Positions 7,054 through 16,110 of a DNA stretch of 64,000 bases are shown here, piece by piece (position 1 is the first letter of the stretch; every line of letters begins with the position of its first letter). Source of the DNA: Clostridia bacterium (GTDB taxonomy: Bacteria > Bacillota > Clostridia > Oscillospirales > CAG-272). The translations under genes and the position numbers were made by a program. The DNA is taken from contig JAFUNF010000006.1 in the NCBI GenBank assembly GCA_017473085.1, positions 186,001 to 250,000 of the forward strand, given 5' to 3'. The notes beneath the pieces were generated by a model. That model was not told where the DNA came from and made no database searches. It was given only the letters and a program-made list of their open reading frames with translations.

Positions 7054-8067
7054 ATGGCAATTCTTGTTACAGGTGGAACTGGTTATATAGGTTCTCACAC
7101 CGTTGTAGAACTATTAAAGGACGATAGAGAGGTTATTATAATTGATAATCTATGCAACTCTAAGGAGTGCGTTATAGATAGAATAAAAGATATAACTGGA
7201 AAAAATGTCAAATTCTACAAGGGAGACCTTTTAAATATAGATGATATAGAAAAGGTCTTTGCTGAAAACAAAATTGATTCGGTTATTCATTTTGCTGGAT
7301 TGAAGGCTGTTGGTGAAAGCGTAGCTAAACCTATATGGTATTATCATAACAACATTACTGGAACTTTAAATCTTTGCAATATTATGTCTAAATACGGTTG
7401 TAAGAAAATTGTTTTCTCATCATCTGCAACTGTTTATGGTAAGCCAAAGTCAGTTCCAATCAGCGAGGATTTTCCTTTATCAACAACTAATCCTTATGGC
7501 GAAACTAAGCTTATGATTGAAAGAATTCTTTCGGATATTTATGTTTCTGACAAGGAATGGAGCATTTGCATTTTAAGATATTTCAATCCAATTGGTGCTC
7601 ACGAAACAGGACTAATTGGGGAAGACCCAAAGGGTGTACCAAACAACCTTTTGCCTTACGTTGCTCGAGTTGCGTTTGGACAATATGACCATGTAAATGT
7701 CTTTGGCAATGATTATAGCACTCACGACGGAACAGGTGTAAGAGATTACATTCACGTTGTTGACTTAGCTATTGCCCACTTGAAGGCAATAGACAGAACA
7801 AATATTGTTACAGGTGTAGAGCACTTTAATATTGGTACAGGTGTCGGTTATTCAGTGCTTGACATTATTCACGCATACGAAAAAGCAGTTGGACACGAAA
7901 TTAAGTATGAAATATGTGAAAGACGTCCTGGCGACATTGATGAATGCTATGCAAATCCAGAAAAAGCTCGTCACATACTTGGCTGGGAAGCTAAATTTGA
8001 TATAGAAAAAATGTGTAAGGATTCTGCTAACTGGCAAAAAAGAAATCCTAATGGCTATGGTGATTAA
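7054..8067 (+). CDS. galE: UDP-glucose 4-epimerase
   Basis: Interconverts UDP-glucose and UDP-galactose in the Leloir pathway and supplies UDP-galactose for surface sugars. 337 residues, the usual length. N-terminal Rossmann loop GGTGYIGSHT binds NAD; FSSSATVYG holds the catalytic serine/threonine, and YGETK the Tyr-x-x-x-Lys pair. The signatures RYFNPIGAHETGLIGEDP and GTGVRDYIHVVDLA are classic GalE. AAAAGGAGG ends eight bases before ATG 7054. galM follows with no gap. galT and galK are not in the window. Confidence 0.96.
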   Translation: MAILVTGGTGYIGSHTVVELLKDDREVIIIDNLCNSKECVIDRIKDITGKNVKFYKGDLLNIDDIEKVFAENKIDSVIHFAGLKAVGESVAKPIWYYHNNITGTLNLCNIMSKYGCKKIVFSSSATVYGKPKSVPISEDFPLSTTNPYGETKLMIERILSDIYVSDKEWSICILRYFNPIGAHETGLIGEDPKGVPNNLLPYVARVAFGQYDHVNVFGNDYSTHDGTGVRDYIHVVDLAIAHLKAIDRTNIVTGVEHFNIGTGVGYSVLDIIHAYEKAVGHEIKYEICERRPGDIDECYANPEKARHILGWEAKFDIEKMCKDSANWQKRNPNGYGD

Positions 8068-9117
8068 ATGATAAACAGAGAATTATTTGGTAAGATGCCT
8101 TGTGGCACCGAGGTTTATGCTTATACCTTGCAGAACAAATCGGGCGCAAATGTTAAAATTATTACATTGGGTGGAACAATTGTTTCTATAAATGTACCAG
8201 ATAAAAATGGTAATTTAGCCGATGTAGTTTGTGGATATGACAGTGTAGACTCATATTTAAATAATGGTGGCTATCAAGGTGCGTTAATTGGTCGATACGG
8301 CAATAGAATTGGTAATTCTTTCTTTGTTATTGATGGTGTAGAGTACCATCTATATAATAATGAAGGAAAAAACCATCTTCACGGCGGAAAGGTTGGCTTT
8401 GACAAAAAGCTTTGGAATGCTAAGGCATGGGAAGATAATTCCACTATGTATTTAGAGCTTACGTTATTCAGTCCAGACGGAGAAGAGGGTTATCCTGGAA
8501 ATTTAAACGTTACTGTTTTATATTCATTTGACGATGAAAACACCTTTACAATCAATTACAAGGCTACAACTGATAAAAAAACAGTATTAAATCTTACAAA
8601 CCATGCGTATTTTAACCTTTCTGGTTACGAAACATCTACAATTAAAAACCATAGCTTGTGGATTGATTCTGACAAAATTACAGTAGTAAACGAGGAGTTA
8701 ATTCCTACTGGGGAAGAACTTGCAGTTGCAAATACTGTTTTCGATTTTAATACTACTAAAATGATTTTTGATCGAATTGATGATGATAATAAGCTTCTGA
8801 AAATTGGTCAAGGATACGACCATAACTACATTTTAAATAGTGATGGAACTATTAGACATCAGGCAACACTCAAGGATGAAAAATCGGGCAGAGTAATGAA
8901 GTTATTTACTAATCAGCCTTGCGTGCAAATTTACACAGCAAACTGTATTAACGAATCAGAGAGTGCATTTAAAAATAATGTGCCTCAAAAAAAGAGATGT
9001 GCAATTTGCTTAGAAACACAACACGCACCTGATTCTCCAAATAAACCTAATTTTAAAAGCACTATTTTGAATCCTGGTGAAATCTACGATTATAGCACAG
9101 TATTTAAATTTGAATAG
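8068..9117 (+). CDS. galM: Aldose 1-epimerase (mutarotase)
   Basis: Interconverts the alpha and beta anomers of glucose and galactose, feeding the Leloir pathway with the correct anomer. 349 residues. Conserved blocks are GALIGRYGNRIG, NHLHGG, the catalytic histidine in NLTNHAYFNL, and the catalytic glutamate region CLETQHAPDSPN near the C-terminus. ATG directly abuts the galE stop codon, with GGTGAT just upstream as ribosome site, so the two are almost certainly co-translated. A terminator follows directly. Confidence 0.95.
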   Translation: MINRELFGKMPCGTEVYAYTLQNKSGANVKIITLGGTIVSINVPDKNGNLADVVCGYDSVDSYLNNGGYQGALIGRYGNRIGNSFFVIDGVEYHLYNNEGKNHLHGGKVGFDKKLWNAKAWEDNSTMYLELTLFSPDGEEGYPGNLNVTVLYSFDDENTFTINYKATTDKKTVLNLTNHAYFNLSGYETSTIKNHSLWIDSDKITVVNEELIPTGEELAVANTVFDFNTTKMIFDRIDDDNKLLKIGQGYDHNYILNSDGTIRHQATLKDEKSGRVMKLFTNQPCVQIYTANCINESESAFKNNVPQKKRCAICLETQHAPDSPNKPNFKSTILNPGEIYDYSTVFKFE

Positions 9118-9118
9118 A

Positions 9119-9149
9119 AAAAGGTCGCATAAATATGCGACTTTTTTAA
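9119..9149 (+). terminator. Terminator of galE-galM
   Basis: AAAGGTCGCATA and TATGCGACTTTTTT form a hairpin (about 7 strong pairs, GTCGCAT/ATGCGAC, plus A-T flank) followed by six T. Confidence 0.85.
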
Positions 9150-9185
9150 TATAATTTACCATAGAACATAATGAGGTAAATTATA

Positions 9186-9443
9186 GTGAATTATTATGAT
9201 AAAGAAAATAGGTGCGAGTGCTTAGCTTTATATTTGATAGAGAATAATACAACTGTAAGAGATACAGCAAAAAAATTTGGAATTAGCAAGTCAACTGTAC
9301 ATAAAGATATTACTGAAATTTTAAAGAGAAAAAATAAAGCACTATTTTTAGAGGTAGAAAAAATTTTACAAATAAATAAAGCAGAACGACATTTAAGAGG
9401 TGGAGAAGCAACAAAAAGAAAATTTACATCCCAAAAGGCGTAA
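9186..9443 (+). CDS. spoIIID: Sporulation transcription factor SpoIIID
   Basis: A DNA-binding protein that, in sporulating Firmicutes, acts in the mother cell after sigma-E and reshapes its regulon before sigma-K. The 85-residue protein contains TVRDTAKKFGISKSTVHKD, the diagnostic helix-turn-helix of SpoIIID, and the basic C-terminal segment KAERHLRGGEATKRKF that is also characteristic. The start is GTG 9186 with GAGGT at 9173-9177, eight bases away. Monocistronic. Upstream CATA-like elements could belong to a sigma-E promoter but do not fit well enough to call. Its presence is strong evidence that the host forms endospores. Confidence 0.95.
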   Translation: MNYYDKENRCECLALYLIENNTTVRDTAKKFGISKSTVHKDITEILKRKNKALFLEVEKILQINKAERHLRGGEATKRKFTSQKA

Positions 9444-9470
9444 AGATAATTTTGCGTCTTTTTCTTTTTA
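9433..9470 (+). terminator. Probable weak terminator of spoIIID
   Basis: AAAAGGCG (9433-9440) can pair with CGTCTTTT (9455-9462) with one G-U pair and a 14-base loop, followed by TCTTTTTA. It overlaps the last codons of the gene. Confidence 0.5.
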
Positions 9471-10165
9471 TCTAATGAGAACAATGAATTTAATTAAATC
9501 AGAAGATCGGATGTAGCTCGAATTTGGGATTGAGCTAATTATACAAAATGTAAATTTTATATAAATTAGAGAATTGCAAAAAAACAGCAAATACAGGCAT
9601 ATGCCGTAATCTGCATATATTTAAAATTAAAGTTTAAAATAATCGCTTCGCTAATAACAAAACCCCTTATGAGTAAATCAATTAATTTTTAAATCTTTAC
9701 TAATTAAAAAATTAATTTATGGCTTTGAGAAAATATTTTAAAAATTTTTCTTCAATTAATACAACTACATACTAATTAAAAATTATTTTTTAAATTTCAT
9801 AAAAATATAATTTAATTTTTTTACCAATGGACTTATGGTTTCTTAAAATTTTTTTAAATCAATAAATACCCATCATTTATTTGATTGAAATTATTTTGTA
9901 TTTTGCTACGTGAAATTTAATAATTATAAAAAGCTGTATGTTTTTATAAAATTAATTTAAAAATTTTTGTTTTATCAATACCCCAAGATACTAAATAAAA
10001 ATTTATTTTTATTAAAATATAATTCAATCGATATTTTTTATAATTTACAACCATTTTATTGTTGAAATACTATTCTTCTTGTTTCAAGTGATTGTCTAAT
10101 CGTCTAATTATAAAAAAAGAAATATTTTGTATAACGATATTATTTCACAAATTTTCAAAATACTA
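9471..10165. other. AT-rich intergenic desert without a recognisable gene
   Basis: About 700 bases of extreme AT content, full of short A and T runs and TTAATT/AATTAA words, with no open frame that has a ribosome site. Two small structures are visible: an inverted repeat TAGCTC (9514-9519)/GAGCTA (9532-9537) and the palindrome GGCATATGCC near 9600. TTGTCTAA-type half sites occur near 10092. I see no DnaA boxes, tRNA or known riboswitch. It ends at the strong promoter of ylxM-ffh. Confidence 0.6.
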
Positions 10166-10194
10166 TTGACAATAGCATCTTTATATGTTATACT
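10166..10194 (+). promoter_or_regulatory. Strong promoter of ylxM-ffh-rpsP-khpA
   Basis: Perfect TTGACA (10166-10171), 17-bp spacer, TATACT (10189-10194). Confidence 0.8.
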
Positions 10195-10236
10195 TGTAAA
10201 GCAATTTGGTTTACACCATTTATAGGAGTTATGCTT

Positions 10237-10593
10237 ATGTTTGAAAAAAATCTTAACATTTCCATATTGCTTGATTTCTATGGTGATACTCTGTCTGACA
10301 GACAATTAAGTATGCTTGATATGTATTACAATAATGATTGCTCTCTTGCGGAAATTGCAGAGGACTTCTCTATTTCTCGTCAAGGGGTACGCAGTGTACT
10401 AAAAAAAGGTGAATCAATCCTGATTGATATGGAAGAAAAATTAGGTTTAGTGGATAGATTTTTGAAAATGAAAGAAAAATCTAATAAAATTGCACAAGAT
10501 TTAGAATTTATTAACAAATCAATTAATAACACTGATATTTCTTCTAAAATTTGTTCCTTAATAAGCGAAATTAAGGACCTTTCAAATTATTAA
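10237..10593 (+). CDS. ylxM: YlxM/UPF0122 helix-turn-helix protein, SRP-associated
   Basis: Small DNA-binding-like protein with a sigma-70 region 4-type helix-turn-helix (LSDRQLSMLDMYY, CSLAEIAEDFSISRQGVRSVLKKGE) and a helical C-terminal tail. In Firmicutes it is almost always encoded directly before ffh and is thought to modulate the signal recognition particle; its precise job is not settled. ATG 10237 is preferred over ATG 10231 because AGGAG (10224-10228) lies eight bases before the former and only two before the latter. ffh follows after 13 bases that contain its own AAGGAGG. Confidence 0.92.
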   Translation: MFEKNLNISILLDFYGDTLSDRQLSMLDMYYNNDCSLAEIAEDFSISRQGVRSVLKKGESILIDMEEKLGLVDRFLKMKEKSNKIAQDLEFINKSINNTDISSKICSLISEIKDLSNY

Positions 10594-10606
10594 TAAGGAG
10601 GTATCT

Positions 10607-11947
10607 ATGGCATTTCAAAGCTTGACCGAAAAACTCAAAAATGCTTTTAAAAGGTTTAGAAATAAAGGTAAATTAACTGAAGCAGATGTAAAAGAAGGCA
10701 TGCGTGAAATTAAGCTTGCTTTACTTGAAGCGGATGTAAATTTTAAAGTAGTTAAAGAATTTATAAAAAAGGTAACTGAACGAGCTATTGGTGTTGAAGT
10801 ATTGGAAAGTCTCTTGCCTGCTCAACAGGTTGTTAAAATTGTTAATGAAGAACTGATTGAGCTAATGGGTAAATCTCAAGCAAAGCTTGAAATTTCATCA
10901 AAACCACCAACAGTTGTTATGATGGTAGGCTTACAGGGTGCTGGTAAAACAACACACTCCGCTAAAATAGCTGGTTTATACAAAAAACAAGGCAAAAATC
11001 CTTTATTAGTCGCATGTGATGTTTATAGACCTGCTGCAATAAAGCAGCTTCAGGTTGTTGGACAACAGCTCTCTATTCCCGTTTATGCTGACGAAAAATC
11101 AAAAAATCCAGTATCGATTGCCAAAGATGCGTTAAATTATGCAAAGAAAAACGGCAATGATATGGTATTTATAGATACGGCTGGACGATTGCACGTTGAT
11201 GAGATTCTAATGAAGGAGCTTCAAAACATTAAAGATGCCACTTCTCCAACGGAAATTTTACTCGTAGTTGATGCTATGTTGGGTCAAGATGCGCTTACTG
11301 TTGCAGAATCCTTCGATCAAATGCTTAACATTAGCGGTATCGTTTTAACAAAGTTAGATGGCGACACCCGTGGTGGTGCTGCTCTCTCTGTTCGTTATGT
11401 TACTGGCAAACCAATTAAATTTGTCGGAACAGGTGAAAAGCTTGATACTATTGAACCATTTTATCCCGATAGAATGGCATCACGTATACTTGGTATGGGC
11501 GATGTTCTCTCTCTAATTGAAAAAGCCGAGGAAGCATTTGATAAGAAAAAGGCTGAAGAGTTAGAAAAGAAAATGAAGGAAAATGCCTTTACTTTAGTTG
11601 ATTATTTAGATCAATTAGATCAGCTTAAGAAAATGGGGTCTCTTGAAAGCGTTTTAGCGATGGTTCCTGGTGCTCCATCCGACCTTAAAGTTGATGAAAA
11701 TATGCTTGTTCGTACTGAAGCAATCATATTATCTATGACTCCAAAGGAACGCGAAAATCCTGATATCATTTCATCTTCAAGAAAGAAAAGAATAGCAAAA
11801 GGTAGTGGTACTACTGTTGAAGAAATTAACAGATTATTAAAGCAATTCGACCAAATGAAAAAGATGATGAAGCAAATTTCATCTGGAAAATTCAATGGAT
11901 TTGGTGGATTTGGTGGCAAAAAGTTTAAAATGCCGTTCAAAAAATAA
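10607..11947 (+). CDS. ffh: Signal recognition particle GTPase Ffh
   Basis: Binds 4.5S/scRNA and signal sequences of nascent membrane and secreted proteins and delivers them to FtsY, which is also encoded in this window. 446 residues with the N domain, the G domain ([47 protein letters not shown]), and a methionine-rich M domain with the RNA-binding segment [20 protein letters not shown] and a Met/Gly-rich tail. AAGGAGG is immediately upstream. Second gene of the operon. Confidence 0.97.
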   Translation: MAFQSLTEKLKNAFKRFRNKGKLTEADVKEGMREIKLALLEADVNFKVVKEFIKKVTERAIGVEVLESLLPAQQVVKIVNEELIELMGKSQAKLEISSKPPTVVMMVGLQGAGKTTHSAKIAGLYKKQGKNPLLVACDVYRPAAIKQLQVVGQQLSIPVYADEKSKNPVSIAKDALNYAKKNGNDMVFIDTAGRLHVDEILMKELQNIKDATSPTEILLVVDAMLGQDALTVAESFDQMLNISGIVLTKLDGDTRGGAALSVRYVTGKPIKFVGTGEKLDTIEPFYPDRMASRILGMGDVLSLIEKAEEAFDKKKAEELEKKMKENAFTLVDYLDQLDQLKKMGSLESVLAMVPGAPSDLKVDENMLVRTEAIILSMTPKERENPDIISSSRKKRIAKGSGTTVEEINRLLKQFDQMKKMMKQISSGKFNGFGGFGGKKFKMPFKK

Positions 11948-11988
11948 ACGGTACAAAATATATTAACATTTTATGGAGGAAACAAAAA

Positions 11989-12237
11989 ATGGCAGTTAAA
12001 ATCAGACTTAGAAGAATGGGTGCAAAGAAGGCTCCTTTTTATCGTGTAATTGTTGCTGATGAAAAGTCACCAAGAGACGGTAAGTTTATCGATGAAATCG
12101 GTTACTACAACCCTCTAACAAGCCCAGCTGAAATCAAGATTGATGCTGAAAAGGCTAAAACATGGATTAGCAACGGTGCTCAACCTACTGAAACTGTAAG
12201 ATCTATTCTTAAGAAAAGCAATATCGACGTTAAATAA
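11989..12237 (+). CDS. rpsP: 30S ribosomal protein S16
   Basis: 82-residue primary-type 16S rRNA-binding protein. The N-terminus [22 protein letters not shown] and the following [16 protein letters not shown] are the family hallmark. GGAGG precedes ATG. It sits after ffh as in many Firmicutes, and khpA follows, but rimM, trmD and rplS, which usually come next, are absent here. Confidence 0.97.
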   Translation: MAVKIRLRRMGAKKAPFYRVIVADEKSPRDGKFIDEIGYYNPLTSPAEIKIDAEKAKTWISNGAQPTETVRSILKKSNIDVK

Positions 12238-12288
12238 TCAAGAAATTTAGAAAGGTGATTATTTATACGAATAATCAAGGTGTGCAAA

Positions 12289-12525
12289 GTGATTGATCTA
12301 ACCAATGTTCTGACAAATATGGCCAAGTCAATCGTTGACCATCCTGATGAGGTTAATGTAACCGAGCAAGTGGATGGCAACGAGGTACTTATGACACTTA
12401 GTGTTGCCAAAGATGATATGGGTATGATTATTGGAAAGCGTGGCAAAATTGCTAAGGCTATCCGCACTGTAATGAAAACTGTTGCAAAAATCGATGACAG
12501 AAAGGTTACAGTTGAAATCAAATAA
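12289..12525 (+). CDS. khpA: KH-domain RNA-binding protein KhpA
   Basis: Single KH domain of about 78 residues with the GxxG RNA-binding loop in MIIGKRGKIAKAIR. Homologues bind many RNAs, partner with KhpB/Jag and influence cell elongation and division. I chose GTG 12289 because AAGGTG (12277-12282) is six bases upstream; an in-frame GTG at 12280 would add three residues but has no properly spaced site. rpsP-khpA order is conserved in Firmicutes. Terminator immediately follows. Confidence 0.9.
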   Translation: MIDLTNVLTNMAKSIVDHPDEVNVTEQVDGNEVLMTLSVAKDDMGMIIGKRGKIAKAIRTVMKTVAKIDDRKVTVEIK

Positions 12526-12550
12526 AAATAGGGCTTATGCCCTATTTTTT
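12525..12550 (+). terminator. Terminator of the ffh-rpsP-khpA operon
   Basis: AAAATAGGGC, loop TTAT, GCCCTATTTTTT: a ten-pair stem with a T tract. Confidence 0.85.
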
Positions 12551-12560
12551 GTTTATTTAG

Positions 12561-12589
12561 TTGAATTTTTTTTAATTATGGATTATAAT
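12561..12589 (+). promoter_or_regulatory. Promoter of manA
   Basis: TTGAAT (12561-12566), 17-bp spacer, TATAAT (12584-12589). Confidence 0.65.
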
Positions 12590-12622
12590 TAGTATAAGAA
12601 TATTAATCATAAGGAGTAAGAA

Positions 12623-13576
12623 ATGTTAAAACCAATTAAGCTTGTACCCGAATTCAAAGAAATAATTTGGGGAGGCAATCGTTTAAAAACCGAATATAAC
12701 AAAAAATCAACTCTCAATAATATTGCAGAAAGCTGGGAGCTTACCTGCCGTGATGATGGTATGAACACTATAAGTGGTGGCGAATACGATGGTTTAACTT
12801 TTAAACAATTTATCGAAAATGAAGGCTTCTCTGTTGTTACCAACCAAAGTATAGATAGGTTCCCTCTGTTAATTAAGTTTATCGATGCCGAAGACAACTT
12901 ATCTGTACAAGTACACCCTGATGATGATTACGGACTAAAAAATGCAAATAGCCTTGGTAAAACAGAAATGTGGTACATAATTGATGCCAAGCCAGGTGCA
13001 AAGCTTGTATATGGTTTAAAATCTGATTGTACTATTGATGACTTTAAATTGGCTATCGAAAATAATACAGTTGAGTCTAAGCTTAACTATGTTGATGTAA
13101 AAAAAGGCGATGTATTTTTCATTCCATCTGGATTAGTTCATGCAATTGGAGCAGGTATTTTATTAGCAGAAATTCAGCAAAACTCTAACATTACATATCG
13201 TGTTTACGACTATAATAGAGTTGGTAAAGATGGCAAACCAAGAGAGTTACACGTAAACGATGCGTTGAATGTAATTGTAAATAGAACATCTGATGAAATT
13301 GAAAAAATTCGATTTTCTACAAGTGTAAAAAATGATACAACACTTGCTTCGTGTGAATACTTTACAGTTGATAAATTTAGAATTGACGGGGGTTGTCAAT
13401 TTTCGGCAAATGCCGAAAGTTTCAATTCACTTCTCTGTTTAGATGGTGAAGGATTTATTGAGTATAATAATGAAAAATATGATATTACTAAGGGCGATAG
13501 TTACTTTATTCCTGCGAACATGGGTGCATATACTGTAAACGGAAACTTAGTATTAATCATAAGTAAAATTAAATAA
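12623..13576 (+). CDS. manA: Mannose-6-phosphate isomerase, class I
   Basis: Zinc enzyme interconverting mannose 6-phosphate and fructose 6-phosphate, for mannose use or GDP-mannose supply. 317 residues, matching the short Bacillus-type ManA/Pmi. Metal and substrate motifs seen are QVHPDDDYG (His ligands), GKTEMWYIIDA, FIPSGLVHAIGAGILLAEIQQ and the C-terminal cupin. AAGGAG precedes ATG by seven bases. Monocistronic, with own promoter and terminator. Confidence 0.95.
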   Translation: MLKPIKLVPEFKEIIWGGNRLKTEYNKKSTLNNIAESWELTCRDDGMNTISGGEYDGLTFKQFIENEGFSVVTNQSIDRFPLLIKFIDAEDNLSVQVHPDDDYGLKNANSLGKTEMWYIIDAKPGAKLVYGLKSDCTIDDFKLAIENNTVESKLNYVDVKKGDVFFIPSGLVHAIGAGILLAEIQQNSNITYRVYDYNRVGKDGKPRELHVNDALNVIVNRTSDEIEKIRFSTSVKNDTTLASCEYFTVDKFRIDGGCQFSANAESFNSLLCLDGEGFIEYNNEKYDITKGDSYFIPANMGAYTVNGNLVLIISKIK

Positions 13577-13583
13577 ACAGTAC

Positions 13584-13619
13584 AAAAAAGATAGACACAA
13601 TCTTGTGTCTATCTTTTTT
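13584..13619. terminator. Bidirectional terminator between manA and yebC
   Basis: AAAAAAGATAGACACAA and TTGTGTCTATCTTTTTT form a 17-pair perfect stem with a two-base loop; ends the plus-strand manA and the minus-strand rha-yebC series. Confidence 0.9.
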
Positions 13620-13631
13620 ATTTAACGAGAA

Positions 13632-14360
13632 TTAATCGCAGTTTTCCCAGTTATGATAAACCTCAGTAACATCGTCATTATCTTCAAGATGTTCTATGAG
13701 TAATGTCATATATTTTATATCATCCTCTGAAGTTAGTGTTACATAGGTAGAAGGAATTTTATCATGCTCTGCTGATACATATTTGAAGCCTGCTTTTTCT
13801 ATCTCAGTAGCTACTGCTTCTAAGTCTGAGTCCTCAGTATAAATGATAAAAGCTTCCTCGTCCTCTAAAATATCAGCAGCGCCAGCCTCTAATGAAGCTT
13901 CCATAAGAGCATCTGCATCGTATCCTTCTTCCTTTGATATCATAATTACGCCTTTGTCCTCAAACAAATACCCTACGCAACCTGTTGTACCAAGATTACC
14001 CTTGTATTTACTGAAATAGGATCTAATTTCAGGAGTTGTTCTGTTAGTATTATCCGTAGCAGCTGTAACAATAACAGCGACTCCGCCTGGTCCGTAACCC
14101 TCATATCTCATTTCTTCAAGTGATGTTGCGTCCGATGAGCTTGCCTTCTTTATTGTTCTTTCAATGTTATCATTAGGAACGTTATTTGACTTTGCTTTTT
14201 GAATTAATTGTGCAAGCTTAGTGTTAGAAACAGGATCTGGTCCACCTGCCTTTACTGCTATGGCGATTTCTTTACCTATCTTAGTGAAGATTTTTGCTCT
14301 TTGAGCATCAGTCTTCTCTTTTTTGTGCATTATATTCTTCCATTTGCTATGTCCTGACAT
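13632..14360 (-). CDS. YebC/PmpR-family regulatory protein
   Basis: 242 residues with the family's N-terminus SGHSKWKNIMHKKEKTDAQR and the block YEGYGPGGVAVIVTAATDN. Members act either as DNA-binding regulators or, as shown for some, as ribosome-associated factors that relieve stalling at proline-rich stretches; which applies here cannot be told. Last gene of the rhaB-to-yebC series, 19 bases after argS, with a strong terminator downstream. Confidence 0.95.
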   Translation of the reverse strand: MSGHSKWKNIMHKKEKTDAQRAKIFTKIGKEIAIAVKAGGPDPVSNTKLAQLIQKAKSNNVPNDNIERTIKKASSSDATSLEEMRYEGYGPGGVAVIVTAATDNTNRTTPEIRSYFSKYKGNLGTTGCVGYLFEDKGVIMISKEEGYDADALMEASLEAGAADILEDEEAFIIYTEDSDLEAVATEIEKAGFKYVSAEHDKIPSTYVTLTSEDDIKYMTLLIEHLEDNDDVTEVYHNWENCD

Positions 14361-14379
14361 AAATCTCTTTTACCTCAAA

Positions 14380-16089
14380 TTATATTTTTTGTGTTTTCTT
14401 TATGCAGATAAGCTCAAATGCATTGCCCAAAACAGTTTGAGTTGCCTTAACAAATCTTAATCTGCTATTCATCTCTTGCTTATTATCACTATTTAAAATA
14501 GGACAATTATGATAGAACTTATTAAAAGCACCGCACACTTCAATTATATATCTGGTGATTATTGATGGCTCATATTCCTTTACAGCACCATTAACAGCCT
14601 CGCCAAATTTAGACAAGGTCTTAATAAGTTCTCTTTCATCGTCGTTAGTTATTGTTAATTGTACGCTTGTATCAACACCGATAGATTTCTCCAATACGCC
14701 ACAGGTACGAGCATAGGTGTATTGTGCGTAAGGTCCTGTGTTACCCTCAAAGCTTAGAGCATCTTGCATTATAAAATTGATGTCTCTAATTCGGTTGTTA
14801 TATAAATAATAGAATATTACAGAGCCAACACCAACTGCCTCTGCAACCTCATCCTGATTCTCAAGATTGGGGTTCTTTTCTTTTATTATGTCTTTAACCT
14901 TATCAATTGCAGTAGCAAACAGATCCTTTAGCAATATAACATTTCCAGTACGTGTGGCTAACTTTTCTCCATTTATACTAACAGTACCATAAGGAACGTG
15001 AACAAGTTGATCGTGCCAATCGTATCCCATTAACTCAACAACCTTAAACCATTGAGCAAAGTGGAGACTTTGACCTGCCGAAGTAACATATATACACTTA
15101 TCAAACTTATATTCATTTTTACGATAAACTGCAGCAGCAATATCACGAGTTGGATACAATGTAGAGCCATCTTTTTTCAAAATCAAGCAAGGAGGCATAT
15201 TGTATTCTGTTAGATCAACAATAGATGCACCATCATCAATTTTTAATAAGCCTAAATCTCTTAGCTTCTGAACCTGTGCAGGCATTTTATCTGTATAGAA
15301 GCTTTCACCCTTATAGCTATCAAACTCAATACCAAGTTGCTTATATGTTTGCTGATATTCTTTTAAGCTGAGCTCTATAAACCATTTCCACAATGAGATA
15401 TTAGTTTCATCTCCTTGCTCTAATTTGGTAAATTCGTTTCTTGCCTTTTGATTTAACTCTTCATCTACTTCAGCTTCCTGATGGAATTTTACATAAAGAG
15501 CAACAAGCTCATCGACGCCATTTGCCTCAATTTTTTGCTTATCTCCCCATAGGTTATAAGCAACGATAAGCTTGCCAAATTGAGTTCCCCAGTCGCCGAG
15601 ATAGTTGATTCCAACACAATTATAACCCAAAAATTCATGAATTTTTTTGAGCGAGTGACCAATAACCGTAGTTCCTAAATGTCCAATGTGGAAAGGCTTT
15701 GCTACATTAGGAGATGAATAATCAAAAACTGCGGTTTTGCCCACTCCAGAATTATCAGAACCATATTTTTTCTTGGTAGCTTCAATTTCGCAAATTTCAT
15801 TACACAAAAAGCTATCAGATGAAAAAATATTCAAGTAACCATTTACTGCCTCAGCCTTTGAAATACACTCACCACTTAGTTTAAAAGACAACTCTTGTGC
15901 AATCATAACAGGTGATTTTCTCAATATTCTGCTAAGTTTAAAGCATGGAAATGCAATATCGCCTAAGCTTGAATTTGGAGTGTATTCGAACATATTAACG
16001 ATGTCCTCAATACTTAAATTTATTTCCGAGGACATAGCTGATAGCACATTATTAAGGTCAACAGCTACGGCATATTTAAATTTTTGCAT
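14380..16089 (-). CDS. argS: Arginyl-tRNA synthetase
   Basis: Class I synthetase that charges tRNA-Arg. 569 residues: N-terminal Add-1 domain, then the HIGH motif in SSPNVAKPFHIGHLGTTVIG, the Rossmann catalytic core (VTSAGQSLHFAQWFKV), the degenerate KMSKS region GEKLATRTGN typical of ArgRS, and the helical anticodon-binding domain with NTGPYAQYTYAR. 21 bases after prs. No T-box leader, as expected for an internal operon gene. Confidence 0.97.
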   Translation of the reverse strand: MQKFKYAVAVDLNNVLSAMSSEINLSIEDIVNMFEYTPNSSLGDIAFPCFKLSRILRKSPVMIAQELSFKLSGECISKAEAVNGYLNIFSSDSFLCNEICEIEATKKKYGSDNSGVGKTAVFDYSSPNVAKPFHIGHLGTTVIGHSLKKIHEFLGYNCVGINYLGDWGTQFGKLIVAYNLWGDKQKIEANGVDELVALYVKFHQEAEVDEELNQKARNEFTKLEQGDETNISLWKWFIELSLKEYQQTYKQLGIEFDSYKGESFYTDKMPAQVQKLRDLGLLKIDDGASIVDLTEYNMPPCLILKKDGSTLYPTRDIAAAVYRKNEYKFDKCIYVTSAGQSLHFAQWFKVVELMGYDWHDQLVHVPYGTVSINGEKLATRTGNVILLKDLFATAIDKVKDIIKEKNPNLENQDEVAEAVGVGSVIFYYLYNNRIRDINFIMQDALSFEGNTGPYAQYTYARTCGVLEKSIGVDTSVQLTITNDDERELIKTLSKFGEAVNGAVKEYEPSIITRYIIEVCGAFNKFYHNCPILNSDNKQEMNSRLRFVKATQTVLGNAFELICIKKTQKI

Positions 16090-16110
16090 AATATATTCCT
16101 TTGTCTATTT

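Noticed and set aside
9500..9545. tRNA-like fragment around TAGCTCG...GAGCTA
   Set aside because: Only a six-pair hairpin; no acceptor stem, T-loop or CCA end.
10108..10305. 65-codon minus-strand frame over the ylxM promoter
   Set aside because: Covers a perfect plus-strand promoter and the ylxM start; no ribosome site; AT-driven chance frame.
14380..16110. T-box leader before argS (and before leuS)
   Set aside because: The gaps are only 21 and 3 bases, too short for a T-box; both genes are internal to operons.
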